Below the pieces are notes generated by a model, which saw only the letters and a list, made by a program, of their open reading frames with translations, did not search any database and had not been told where the DNA came from. This document shows, piece by piece, positions 37,801-47,900 of a stretch of 64,000 nt of DNA. This DNA comes from Takakia lepidozioides (lineage: Eukaryota; Streptophyta; Takakiopsida; Takakiales; Takakiaceae). The number at the start of each line of letters is the position of its first letter. Within the stretch, counting starts at the first letter, position 1. The position numbers were made by a program, and so were the translations under genes. The DNA lies in contig CM060733.1 of NCBI GenBank assembly GCA_030704615.1, positions 4,960,001-5,024,000 of the forward strand. Reading direction: 5' to 3'.

Positions 37801-38587
37801 CCACTTAGCCTTGGTCCTGAGCTTGTCAATGAATGAACAAATGCTTTTTTCCATGAAAGGGAGTTCAGAATGTTGTAACTTAGACATAATTCATTTTTAG
37901 GTGTCTGGTTCAAAAGATCTGGACAGTTGTCTATTTCTGCAGGGACGGAGTCGCTGTTGACAGAATAGTGGGATTTCAAGAGCTTGGGGGAGTTGATGAC
38001 TTTAAGACCAGTGCCCTGGAGTCCCGGCTCTTAAAGACAGGTGATATCTTGTGTCCCTTAAGGCTTGATGGGCTGAGGCTTTCATGTTAATATCTGTTGC
38101 TTCATCCCCTAAACTTGTAGTGCTACATAATCAAAGAAATGGTTTGATAGTAGTGCAGTAACATCATCATGCAGTCATACTGTGTATAGCTGGGGAGTGC
38201 CTTGCATCAAACATTCACCTTTTCTTCTGGAATTTAATTGTCATGGGAACAGGAGATCCAGCCATATATTACCTCTTCTTGATCTGTTTCGTGTGCTTGT
38301 CGGTGACTCTGCTCACAGCTCATAAGGAAGAAATGTGGACACCACTGCAAAGGACTTTAGAGAATGAGGAGATAGTTCATAGACTTCTACTGAGAATTGA
38401 GTCTTCTGTGTTCTTATAAGCAACCTGCAGCATGCTAGACAGCCATCAAGTTTTATGCATCATGACTTTTCGTGTTCTTTTCCTTGCAGGCCTGATCATT
38501 GCCAAGACAGTTGTGGATGAGGATGGTGAGGAGATGCTGAAGAGGAGCGTGCGATCCACAACTCATGCAGACTCCGATTCCGATTAA
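34863..38587 (+). CDS. TXNDC9: Thioredoxin domain-containing protein 9 homologue (phosducin-like family)
   Basis: TXNDC9/PLP3-type proteins are cytosolic cofactors of the CCT chaperonin in actin and tubulin folding; that role is known from the family. Exons: 34863-34946, 36020-36094, 36554-36601, 36748-36804, 36909-36994, 37311-37383, 37602-37663, 37943-38040, 38490-38587. They sum to 681 nt (226 aa), near the family size. Landmarks: acidic VDLDDLMD, DPELERLHAERIASLK, GHGEYRE before the thioredoxin fold, RVVCHFFHREFIRCK (the degenerate active site, with no CxxC, as in the family), KLAIKVLPCVILF, IVGFQELGGVDDF, and a final ADSDSD. The start was chosen for MDPQKFRTRMGDLA. Intron 1 holds a 204-bp tandem duplication. 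Confidence 0.9.
35577..35981 (+). repeat. 204-bp tandem duplication in TXNDC9 intron 1
   Basis: Unit 1 is 35577-35780 and unit 2 is 35781-35981. Both begin AAGTATCTCACCATAG and end GCATGGATGGT, with few differences between them. The unit contains the near-palindrome TTGGCAGGACGCATTGGGGG and GCGTGCCTGCCGTAAA. No coding potential is seen. Confidence 0.85.
37004..37046. repeat. CT-rich microsatellite in TXNDC9 intron 5
   Basis: A (TCTC)n/(CCCT)n tract that lies next to a LINE tail copy. Confidence 0.6.
37051..37093 (+). repeat. LINE 3'-tail copy in TXNDC9 intron 5
   Basis: TGGCATCAAGGTTATGGCAA, then ACAATGTCTTATGAGTACATTCTC: a clear match to the tail of the 24.4-kb LINE, without coding sequence. 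Confidence 0.7.
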
Positions 38588-40780
38588 GCTTTATTTACTA
38601 TATTTACTGTGCGCTTTCATCATGAGTAGAGATACATCGACAAAGCCACTCAGTTATGATTCTCATGAAGTGAGATCAATTTGCACACTGCCTTCCCTTT
38701 GATGCATACAAGCTTCTGCATTCCGCTCACCATGTGCTGCACAGCAGTGGTACGTGTGGAGCACGATATTGTTTCCATCAATTCGAGTACAACCAAATGA
38801 TTTTGTCTCTGTTAATTCTACTACAACCAATGCAAATCCTAGTTGTGGTCTACAGAGGCACCCCTAGATCAATTGTACAAAGGACACTGACCAAAAGAAT
38901 CTTTTCACTAGAGCTGATGGATTGACTTCTTAGCAATAAAACTACAGAAGAGATCTTTCATAGTTTGCATTGAGGGGTGGTGCTTGGACTAACACCCAAT
39001 GGGGAGCTTATGAATCTTACCGGGACGGCGGGGCCCATGGTTTTCTTCAACTTGCTATAGTATTCAGTATTCGGATGAAGCTGAACTTTCATCCAAATTG
39101 GCTGCTTTTCATCTTCTGTGCTTGCCTTAAATCCATGCATCAATTCCTTTGTCCAGTAGGATGGTGGCTTGATACCTGGGAGAGTTTGCAGGGGCCGACT
39201 GGAGCATCATGAGTTGATCTTATTGAGAGTAACTTAGTCCATTTTCATGTCTGAGGGAGGGGAGTGAGACACAGAGAGGCAGTGGCAAAGGGTGTGCAAA
39301 CTGTGAGTTTTTGGTCATTATATAAGGAAGGAGGGAGGAGATGTTTGGAAATAGGTTGAAGTACAGGTAAGGTATTAAATTAACTGCACCCAGGCAGGCT
39401 TGTTACCAACAAATATTAGGAAGGAAAGGCATGGTGGCTTGGCAGTGCCTGAGGAGGAGATGCAATATTTCTAGGTCAGCCTGCAGGTCAAGGAGGGGTA
39501 CAAAGATTCCTCTTTCTTTTGTCCACCTCCTTTGTAAGACATCCCTTGTTGTAGGTTCATATTTCCTGCTTACTTGCTTGTGTGGCACTTGTCGGAAGTG
39601 TGTAATTGTTTTCCATAGGCTCTTTGAACAAAATGAACGGCTTTTGAGCACAACAAAATATTGTTGCCCAAGCCAGCATAAAATCGTCACATACTTAAGT
39701 ATACTATATTGCTGTCCTCTACAAACAATGCACGCATCTGGTCCAACGTGTTTGGATGATCGGCAGCAGAAGAGCCGGTGCTTGCAGCTTCTGCTTCGCC
39801 CTGCCGTCTGGGAAGAACGGAAGATGCAAGGTGCCTTGTAACGTACACGAGAAGCCCATTGAGAGCTTACGGGAAAAAAATAAGCGCATAAAATACAGGA
39901 GGAGATGAAGAAGACAGTTCAGTAAATGTACTCCTCCTCAGATACAACTGTTGAAGGTTCAGTTTTGAGGTGGTGGAAATCCTTCATTGGGTTCGGTGCA
40001 ACTTGCGATACTCAAAATGGTCCTCACGAGGAAAGAGGGAGGGCTCCAAATTGGAGTCCTCCACTTTGAGAATTTCATTTTGCAGGGCTGGCCAAGCCTT
40101 GTACACGGAATGACAAGGGGCCTCCTCAGGCAGTCAACATGCTCCAGCGGGCCATTTTGATGTGTTTCTTGTTACTTTCGTGATGATTTCATGTGTGCTC
40201 AGGAGGATGGGAGGGCGCTCCGGCGCGCTCATTAGAGCGCAGGCATTGGGGAGACCCAAGCCGCTGTCTTCTTGGGGTGGACGGGCAGGGGCCCTCAGAT
40301 TAACGGGCCAGGTTGTGGATTTGCAATGGGCATCTAGCTTGGCAGCGAAGTCGAACAAAGGTACATATGTGCAAAACTTCGATTGGTTTATATGGGCCTT
40401 TCAGGCTCTGGAATATCCTTCGACCCTTTCAGCAGAAGCTACACCCATTCGTCATGGTCATACAGTGTTGCAGAAAAAATCGGTACCCTTGTCTTTTTTC
40501 CACCATTCCACTCGTTGTGGTCCTCCCTCTCAAGCAGTGCAAGCCGCAATCGCCAGGCCTCAATTAGTGGTCTATGCGTTGACCTTCCCGGCCAATGACG
40601 TACCCTCATAGCCAAGGACATTACTGTTAGAGAGAGTTGGGTGTTGATGTAAGGCGTGGTATTGACATCATGCCTCTGTTAATTCCTCCTACCCCTGCTA
40701 CTCCCCTACTCACCAACTCTAACACATGTTATGCATGCAACTGTGATCAGACTCTCTCACTCTGCTTGAGAAGGCTGGGA
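38588..40780. other. Intergenic between TXNDC9 and the OSB relic
   Basis: Contains the TXNDC9 3' flank, an exon-like stretch on the minus strand at about 39022-39125, and several domain-free ORFs. The longest (40162-40611 +, 149 codons, begins MFLVTFVMISCVLRRMGG) has no domain I recognise. Confidence 0.45.
39022..39125 (-). other. Isolated exon-like reading frame, unrecognised
   Basis: On the minus strand, KASTEDEKQPIWMKVQLHPN, then TEYYSKLKKTMGPAVP, is bounded by a possible acceptor (TTAAG) and a strong-looking donor (CCCG then GTAAGA). The amino-acid composition is protein-like. I do not recognise the family and find no partner exons nearby. It may be a relic exon or chance. Confidence 0.25.
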
Positions 40781-40825
40781 AGAATGTACTCATAAGACTG
40801 TGGTTGCGGCAGCCTTGTGGCCACA
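40781..40825 (-). repeat. LINE 3'-tail copy abutting the OSB relic
   Basis: On the minus strand: TGTGGCCACAAGGCTGCCGC, then AACCACAGTCTTATGAGTACATTCT. It lies about 30 bp before the readable OSB exon, so an insertion may have cut off the 5' part of that gene. Confidence 0.65.
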
Positions 40826-40855
40826 GGCAAAAGGGGGAGAGAGTGCAAATCCTAT

Positions 40856-41550
40856 GCTAGCAATCTTCAAAGAGAATCGAACACTTTGGAGCTGCTAAAG
40901 ATCTATTTTCTAGCGCATGCAGGCCAAGCGATGGGCATAGAACCCTTTTGGCAGGATTTCTTCTCACAACCTTTGCAATGGTGGGACGACCACTTTGACA
41001 TTGTAAGTCTATCCTCATTTATGCTCCCATAATCCATGGTCCCCAATTCTCCCCGGGCACGCCATAAAACCTGCAACCCAGAACAACCGTGTTTGCTGAC
41101 CTTGCCAATGCATCGTCTTCAGTACAATAGAATCCCTTGATGCGAATCTTAATGACAATTTGCTACTTGCGTTGAGAAAGGCAGCAGATTGGTTCATGGT
41201 GTCGCTATCAGTAAGTGGTTCTTCCTTGCTAACAGGGCGGGAAACTAGGTTGCTCTAAGGCATTCCCTTTTATTTTAAAGATCCTTGGAGCACTGGTGGC
41301 TGCAGCCTGGTCTTGGCAAGGCTGCAGTTGAAGCTATGAGTGCTCGACTGACCACTCGTGGTTTTTTTCAGAACAGTCCAACCTCACCGGACTTCCGACA
41401 GAAGCAGAAAGAGGAGTCCCTTTGGATTGAGGATTTTTTTGGACCCTAATTGGGTGAAAGGAGAGTTAGCGGCTATGATACAAGGTCAATTTGGCAATGC
41501 ATCAGATCTCAATCTATTCCACGGAGCTCAAGGCCAAGAATACAAGTAAT
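40856..41550 (+). pseudogene. OSB-type organellar ssDNA-binding protein fragment (PDF motif), frameshifted
   Basis: OSB proteins bind single-stranded DNA in plant mitochondria and plastids and limit recombination. They end in a C-terminal PDF motif of the form FF..P..WWDNR...NP.SPDF..K...E.LW. Here exon A (about 40856-41002) encodes FWQDFFSQPLQWWDDHFDI and exon B (from 41372) encodes NSPTSPDFRQKQKEESLWIE. The join is phase 0 with GT..AG borders. After LWIEDFF the frame meets a stop, but a single-base shift in the T7 run at 41431-41437 restores LDPNWVKGELAAM, as expected from the family. No OB-fold region is found upstream. Most likely a 5'-truncated pseudogene; a sequencing error in the T run is the alternative for the shift. 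Confidence 0.6.
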
Positions 41551-41735
41551 GTTTTGATCATGATGTTTTAAGGGTTCGGACTAAACATATTTGGTGCAGT
41601 GTATTGTGAAAGCAGGTGACTGCAGTATTATTGTAACCTGCGACTATGTAGAAGGAGCCTGTTCTCACAAAGAGATCTTTTTAGAAGTACCTAGGAGCTT
41701 TGAGATATATGATGTGAGATTGAGTGTAAAGGTTT

Positions 41736-44072
41736 GTGACTCAGAGTTATGAGCTATGCAGGATGACATGGTTGAATCAGGCACACTGCTTTGAGTCCAG
41801 CATGACCACTGACTTTCAGAGAGGAGCACGAGGGGGAGTCAACAAGGACATGTCTGCTACTTGCAGGGACGTGATGACACTCTGTAAGGCAGGACAGATG
41901 AAAGAGGCGCTACACTTTTTGAACCAACGAGGTATTTTGGCAGATTCCAATACTTATGTCTGTCTCCTGCAGGAGTGCATCAAGATGAAAAGCCTAGCAG
42001 AAGGAAAGCAAGTGCATGCGCACATCATCGAAAGTGCATTCAAGCCAAATATCTTTTTACTCAACACCCTTGTGAACATGTATGCCAAGTGCGGGAGCTT
42101 GGTGGCTGCACGCAAAGTGTTTGACAAAATGCCTGAACATGATTTGTTCTCGTGGACTATAATGATAGCAGGCTATGCCAAGCATGGGTGTGGTAAGGAA
42201 GCTTTCAAAATCTACGAGGAAATGTTACGGGAAGGGGTGACACCCAGTAGGGTCACCTTCATTTGCATTCTCAATGCATGCGCCAGCCTGGGAGCCTTAA
42301 ACAAGGGCAAAGAGGTCCACTCTGATGTCATGAAAGCTGGAATCGCATCAGATATTGTGGTAGAGACTGCCCTGGCTAACATGTATGCCAAATGCGGGAG
42401 TATGAAGGATGCACGTCAAGTGTTTGACAATATATCTCGACGGGATGTGGTCTTATGGACTGCTATGATAGCAGGATATGCTCAGCAGGGGTGTGGTATG
42501 GAAGCATTCAAGATCTATGAGCAAATGAGGCAGGAAGGGGTGATACCAGATAGGGTCGCATTCATTTGCATTCTAAATGCATGTGCCAGCCTGGCAGACC
42601 TGGGCAAGGGCAAAGAGGTCCAAGCCGACATCATCAAACTAGGAATTGTATCAGATATCATTCTGGAGACTGCTCTTGTACAGATGTATTGCAAATGTGG
42701 AAGCTTGAAGGACGCACGTCAAGTGTTTGACAATATGGCTCGACGAGATGTGGTCGTATGGACCACAATGATAGCCGGGTATGCTCAGCATGGGTGTGGT
42801 AGGGAGGTTTTTGAGATCTATGAGCAAATGATGCAGGAAGGGGTGAGGCTGGACATGGTCACGCTGATTTGTGTTCTCAATGCGTGTGCCAGCCTGAGAG
42901 CACTGGAAAAGGGCAAAGAGGTCCATGCTGACATCAGCAAAGCTGGAATTGTCGTAGATGTCACTCTGGAGAATGCTGTTATTGACATGTATACCAAATG
43001 TGGGAGCATAAAAGATGCACGCCGGGTGTTCAATAATATGGCAGAACGAGATGTGGTATCATGGAATGTAATGATAGCAGGATACGGTCAATGTGGTTTT
43101 GGCATGGAGGCTTTGGAGATCTATGAGCACATGATACAGGAAGGGGTGATGCCAGACAGGGTCACTTTCACTTCCGTTCTCAATGCATGTGCCAGCATGG
43201 GAGCCCTGGAAAAGGGAAAAATGGTCCATGCTGATATCATCAAAGCTGGAATTGTAGGCGATATTATTCTGGAGAGTACGGTGGCTAACATGTATGCCAA
43301 ATGTGGGAGCATGAAGGATGCATGTCAAGTATTTGACAATATGGCTCAACGAGATGTGGTGTCATGGAATGCTATGATGGCAGGATATGCTCAGCAAGGG
43401 TGTGGTAGGGAGGCTTTGGAGATTTACGAGCAAATGATTCAGCAAGGCGTGTTGCCCGATAAGGTCACATTCATTTGCGTTCTCAATGCATGTGCCAGCC
43501 TGGCAGCCCTGGAAAAGGGCAAAGAGGTTCATGCTGACATCAGCAAAGCTGGGATTGCGCCAGATGTTGTTTTGGAGAATGCCCTCGTTGATATGTATGC
43601 AAAATGTGGGAGCATAAAGGATGCTCGTCAGGTGTTTGAAAATATAGCTCAGCGAGATGTAGTGTCATGGAGTACAATGATAACAGGATATGCTCAGCAT
43701 GGGAATGGTAGAGAGGCCCTCCAAGTATTTGAACAAATGCTACAGAAAGGCTTGAAGCCAAACAGCATTACCTTTATATGCCTTCTCTCTGCATGTAGTC
43801 ATGGGGGCCTAGTGGATGAAGGCTGTCACTACTTTGATTCCATGTGTCGAGATCATGGCCTCACCCCCACATTGGATCATTTTTGCTGCATAGTGGATCT
43901 CCTTGGCCGTGCGGGGCAATTGGATGAGGCAGAGGACTTTGTGAAGCAAATGCCCATGGAACCTGGTGCTGAGGTTTGGGGAGCCTTCCTTGGTGCCTGC
44001 AGAGTGCATGGTGATACACAACGAGCAGAACGTGCAGCAAAATGTCTTCTCAAGTCAGATCCAGATCCATAG
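41736..44072 (+). CDS. PLS-class pentatricopeptide repeat protein, C-terminus truncated
   Basis: PPR proteins bind organellar RNA one base per repeat; PLS types with DYW tails direct C-to-U editing. This single-exon ORF encodes 778 aa. From about residue 70, six successive units of 101 codons (303 bp), each a P-L-S triplet, carry MYAKCGSMKDARQVF, then RDVVSWNAMIAGYAQ, then EGV.PDRVTFICVLNACASL. The last block (LLSACSHGGLVDEGCHYFDS, then HFCCIVDLLGRAGQLDEAED, then EVWGAFLGACRVHGDTQRA) is the usual final PLS-E1 start. The ORF stops after LLKSDPDP, inside the E motif. The units are very alike, suggesting internal duplication. No clear transit peptide; the Met at 41736 is the longest option and later Mets (for example MSATC) are possible. 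Confidence 0.88.
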   Translation: MTQSYELCRMTWLNQAHCFESSMTTDFQRGARGGVNKDMSATCRDVMTLCKAGQMKEALHFLNQRGILADSNTYVCLLQECIKMKSLAEGKQVHAHIIESAFKPNIFLLNTLVNMYAKCGSLVAARKVFDKMPEHDLFSWTIMIAGYAKHGCGKEAFKIYEEMLREGVTPSRVTFICILNACASLGALNKGKEVHSDVMKAGIASDIVVETALANMYAKCGSMKDARQVFDNISRRDVVLWTAMIAGYAQQGCGMEAFKIYEQMRQEGVIPDRVAFICILNACASLADLGKGKEVQADIIKLGIVSDIILETALVQMYCKCGSLKDARQVFDNMARRDVVVWTTMIAGYAQHGCGREVFEIYEQMMQEGVRLDMVTLICVLNACASLRALEKGKEVHADISKAGIVVDVTLENAVIDMYTKCGSIKDARRVFNNMAERDVVSWNVMIAGYGQCGFGMEALEIYEHMIQEGVMPDRVTFTSVLNACASMGALEKGKMVHADIIKAGIVGDIILESTVANMYAKCGSMKDACQVFDNMAQRDVVSWNAMMAGYAQQGCGREALEIYEQMIQQGVLPDKVTFICVLNACASLAALEKGKEVHADISKAGIAPDVVLENALVDMYAKCGSIKDARQVFENIAQRDVVSWSTMITGYAQHGNGREALQVFEQMLQKGLKPNSITFICLLSACSHGGLVDEGCHYFDSMCRDHGLTPTLDHFCCIVDLLGRAGQLDEAEDFVKQMPMEPGAEVWGAFLGACRVHGDTQRAERAAKCLLKSDPDP

Positions 44073-44470
44073 AGCATGCTTCCACTTGTGTTCTGCTATC
44101 CAGTATCTGTTCTTGGGCAGGTGGGATGAGTCAGAAAATTGGAGAGGTGTGTCGTAAAGGAGCTAGAACACTGTTGCATTGAGATCAACAAGTAGGTGCA
44201 AAGATTTGTAGAAATAGACAAATTGCATCCACAAAGGAGGAAATTGATGTTGAGCTGAAGACATTGTCTGCAGGGTCTGGAGGGTCTGCCACACATGATA
44301 TGGAGTAGATATAAGAAATTTCTCGTTCCCACCAAAGTTTAAAGCTGGCTGTTGCTTTTGAGGGAGACAACCATGTAGGCTTTCCCCTGAGCAACAATTC
44401 AACACACACATCAAGCATGTGGTGGGTACCACCTATTGACACAAAGAAAAAATAACATTTTGCAACAATG
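44073..44470 (+). pseudogene. Decayed E/DYW tail of the PPR gene
   Basis: After the stop at 44070 the expected domains continue in shifting frames. VLLSSICSWAG (E motif, cf. YVLLSNIYSWAGRW) is at about 44090-44122. VEIDKLHPQRRK (cf. the D..HPQ...I motif of E+) is at about 44209-44245. HQSLKLAVAFE (cf. HSEKLAIAFG of the DYW deaminase) is at about 44328-44360. No HxE zinc site can be read in frame, and the DYW end is missing. Loss of the editing domain by pseudogenisation is the simplest reading. Confidence 0.65.
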
Positions 44471-44953
44471 TAGTAAGAGCTACAAAGGATGGTTCTGTGG
44501 GTTGATTTGTCCAAGAATATCCATCAACAACAAAACATTTCTTTATATACATTCCTGCTCTCTCTGTAGATTAATATCTTAAGTGGGAAGAAGAACCCCC
44601 ATCATGAAATCCACAAGTTTACCTAGCCAAATAAGTACACCTAAGCACAGCATACCTGCCTGCATCATCGTCAACATTCCATACCGACATGCCTCATCCT
44701 TGCAACTGATAACTATTTCGACACTTTCTGCAATATCGCATACCCCCTCCAATTCTTGTACCTGCATTCATACCATGGAGACCATTCTTGACAGACATTC
44801 TCTCAATCTCAAGCAGATAAGATTTCTCGCCATCTCACACTATTGCAACTCCCAAGTTCACAAGCAGAGCAAGGGGTGCTGCCTCAGAGAAGTGGGGGAA
44901 AAACATTTGGGCAGAAGCCCCAACCATAGTTCAACTTGCAGTGTTGCCCTGGG
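44471..44953. other. Intergenic between the PPR and coiled-coil genes
   Basis: No gene recognised. ORFs such as 44583-44972 (+) are low-complexity Ser/Thr/His reads. Confidence 0.45.
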
Positions 44954-47900
44954 TCAGTGCCTTGGCCAGTGATTAGGGAAGCCCAAGATTGAGCCTTGAG
45001 AACTGTTGGCTAAAATACATCTGCTTGGTGAACTAGAAGTACTTCCACAAGCAAGAATATGGTTACTAGAATAGTCTTTAATTAATGAAGAAAAAATGCT
45101 GTGGAGAGCCACTATGCTGTCTCCTGACCTTTCTTTAATGTAACTATCTTCAAATACCTTCATTGCTTCCAGTGGACTTGGACTTGGCTGCAACTGAGAA
45201 GCAACATAGACAGGAGCTAGGTATCATAGTCTCACTGACCTGGTCATTCAGTGTCTCTACCCTCTGTTCGGCAACACTTCGCAGCTTTTCTGCCTCCTTC
45301 AACTGGTCCACTAGCAAAAGCCGTTGCTGTTCTATGAAGTTTGTGATTCCATCAGTCTCCCCCGCCCATGGTAAAGTATACTGCTGCAAGGTCTGATTTA
45401 ATTCAGATATTTGAGCTTGATGCTGCAGTCGTTCCCGGTACTCTATTTCAAGCTTCAACTCCAACTCCTCCCGCAACCTTTGCTGCCTCTCCAACTGCTT
45501 AACTAAGAGATTGACTTGTTGACTGAGCTCCTTCAACTTTTCTCCCTGATCAGTGCATATGTGACAGAGCTCCTCCACCTGTCTGTCTGGTACAGATGTG
45601 CTCTCCTCTTCTTCCCAAAAGGTCCCTTGCAATCCGTCCACCTTCTGCTTCACTTCACTCATCTGACCTGCAAAGCAAACAGTCACTGCATATCAAGCGC
45701 TGCGTCGAGGAAGAATTGCTCCTCCCTCTATTAAAACACAGAACGAGAAAGCCAGATGAATTTAAAGGCAGCCTCTTGTTATACCTACCAGAAGAATCGA
45801 TTACAGACCAAGTTTTCAGCCGCTTGCTTCACACATGCTGTTGTTCAGCATAGATGAATACTAAATGTATTACTAGCCAGAGACACAAATTGCACACTGA
45901 ATTTATGCCACTACAAGTTTTAGGTGCCTCATTCTCAGTTCAGCCAAATGTTTATCAAGTCCCAGAGCAATTTGAAGATGAACTTGCTTGATCCCTCTGT
46001 GTCTCACTGCCTCTGCGTTACCCCCCACAAATCCTCCTGGTCCCCAACCTTTCTGTGCAGTTCCACAGGACTTGCTACTTCTGAGAATAATGCCGTAACC
46101 AACCACTGGGGTTAGATCTACACCATAGATATTTACCAGAAAACATGTGAAGGGTCTCCTGGGACAGTACCAAAGAAACGTCTGCTTCAGAACATTCACT
46201 GGTAACTGGTTTGAGTTAACCCTAATCAGGTAGACTTACTCGGTGTAAAATGACCCAGACAGTGACTCAGTTACAGCTCTAGTAAGAGCAGCCAATCCTC
46301 ATACAGAGTAGAATCAAAGTGCAGGCTTAGGTCCTCACTTTCTGGTGGGCTTTCTTCCAGTCTGCCAGCTCCATCACCAACTTGATGTACCTCCAGAGGA
46401 GAAAGATTTTCCCCATTGCATGATGGAGAAATCACCTCTATCAGCTGGCTTTCTTCTTCACAACACCATGTCTGATCCTGTTCTAAATCTAGAGTACTGT
46501 CTGTGCCAGCATCCTTCATTGCCCACACCCCTGCAATCCCCATGTCCGCACCAAGTGTTTATCATATTTCCAAACGACAAGATATTTTGTGCTGAAGCTC
46601 ACCCCCTCACTCAATTAGAACAACGCCACATGTGTCAAAGCTCCATTCAATAGAGGATTCCACTAACATTGCTGGGTTCAACACCATGTACTGTAACATG
46701 CTAGCAATGCTAGTCAGTATCTGTAACTAACTTGTTGTTGGCTAGGTCTACAGCGGGGTTCCATACCCTGGCATTTTATAACCCCATGACCACCTCCATG
46801 GAATTAGATGCAATACATTTTCATATCTTAGAAAGTATACAGGAGGCTGTTAGTGAATGTAACATCTCTTGCATAGGAACATGTGTGTATGTCTGGAGGT
46901 TAGTCCAGGATATCAGAGTCCACATTACCTTGTCCATCCTCATCACGTGCCTTTTGTGTTTGAGCCAACACCTGTGCAGAGCTCGATTCATGCTCCTTCA
47001 CTTTCTGTAGCTGCACAGTGGTTTGCTCTGCCTCTTGTCTCTGACCCTCTCCTACATTGGGCTGGCCACTTGTAGCTGCCTCCGATTGATTGCTGCTACT
47101 GTGTCCACTCAAAGTCCTGTCAGTCCCTGCTGTACTTGCAACTTCATTTTCCTCTTCAACTAATGTGGTGGATTCAGGTTCTAGCTGGCTTTCCCCCTCC
47201 GACACAATTGTATAGTACGAGGTGGCGACAGATTGAGATGAAGTGACGTCAGATTCAGCAGTTCCAAAGTCGAGGCGCTTTGCAGCTTTTGCAAAGGAGT
47301 TTCGCCTCTGGTGTTCTTCAACAAAGGCTTCTGAAGCAGTTTCTGAATGTGTACTTGTTGACAGAGATGATTGACCACCACCTGCACATTGGGCATTCAT
47401 CCTCAGTAAGCAATTTCCAACGAGTCAATGCTGCTGCAGTTATCAGAGGAAATGGCCTAACTAGGCAACCATCTCTTTTTGGGCATTCTACAGCTAATAT
47501 CCAGTTGGTTTCTTCATTTCTTTCTCTCTTCCCTCTTCAGGACCATCAACAACATAGTCCCTGCACCTCTGTTCACCAACTTTCAAAATCTCGAGGCTGA
47601 GCCTAAAACCCAGGCCCTATTGGGCTCTAATCGCTGGGCAGCTCACACACAGCAGATTGATGCTTGTGTGAAAGGTTTTCTAGAGGAAATCTGGAAAGGC
47701 CAAACCAATTGTTTATACCAAGGTAAGTCCCACTCCTGGAGTGAGCCCCTCACAAAGGTAGCATCTGTTCCCTATAAGTCTATGACAAGCCAGAATAAAG
47801 CACAGGTCGCAAACGGGGACATCATGGAAAGTTATGGCAGTTTCCTACCAAGGTTCACACCTGACTGGACACACGTTATGCAAGGTGTACAGCAGCAATG

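Noticed and set aside
34863-38587. First thought to be the 3' part of TPP2, separated by the copia element
   Set aside because: TPP2 ends completely at 28497 with its conserved C-terminus, and the downstream exons encode a TXNDC9-like protein.
40162-40611. 149-codon ORF upstream of the OSB relic, possibly its OB-fold part
   Set aside because: No OB-fold pattern or splice-compatible link to the PDF exons could be seen.
42651-44077. Several minus-strand ORFs of 60-96 codons across the PPR gene
   Set aside because: They are shadows of the repeated plus-strand coding units and recur at the same 303-bp step.
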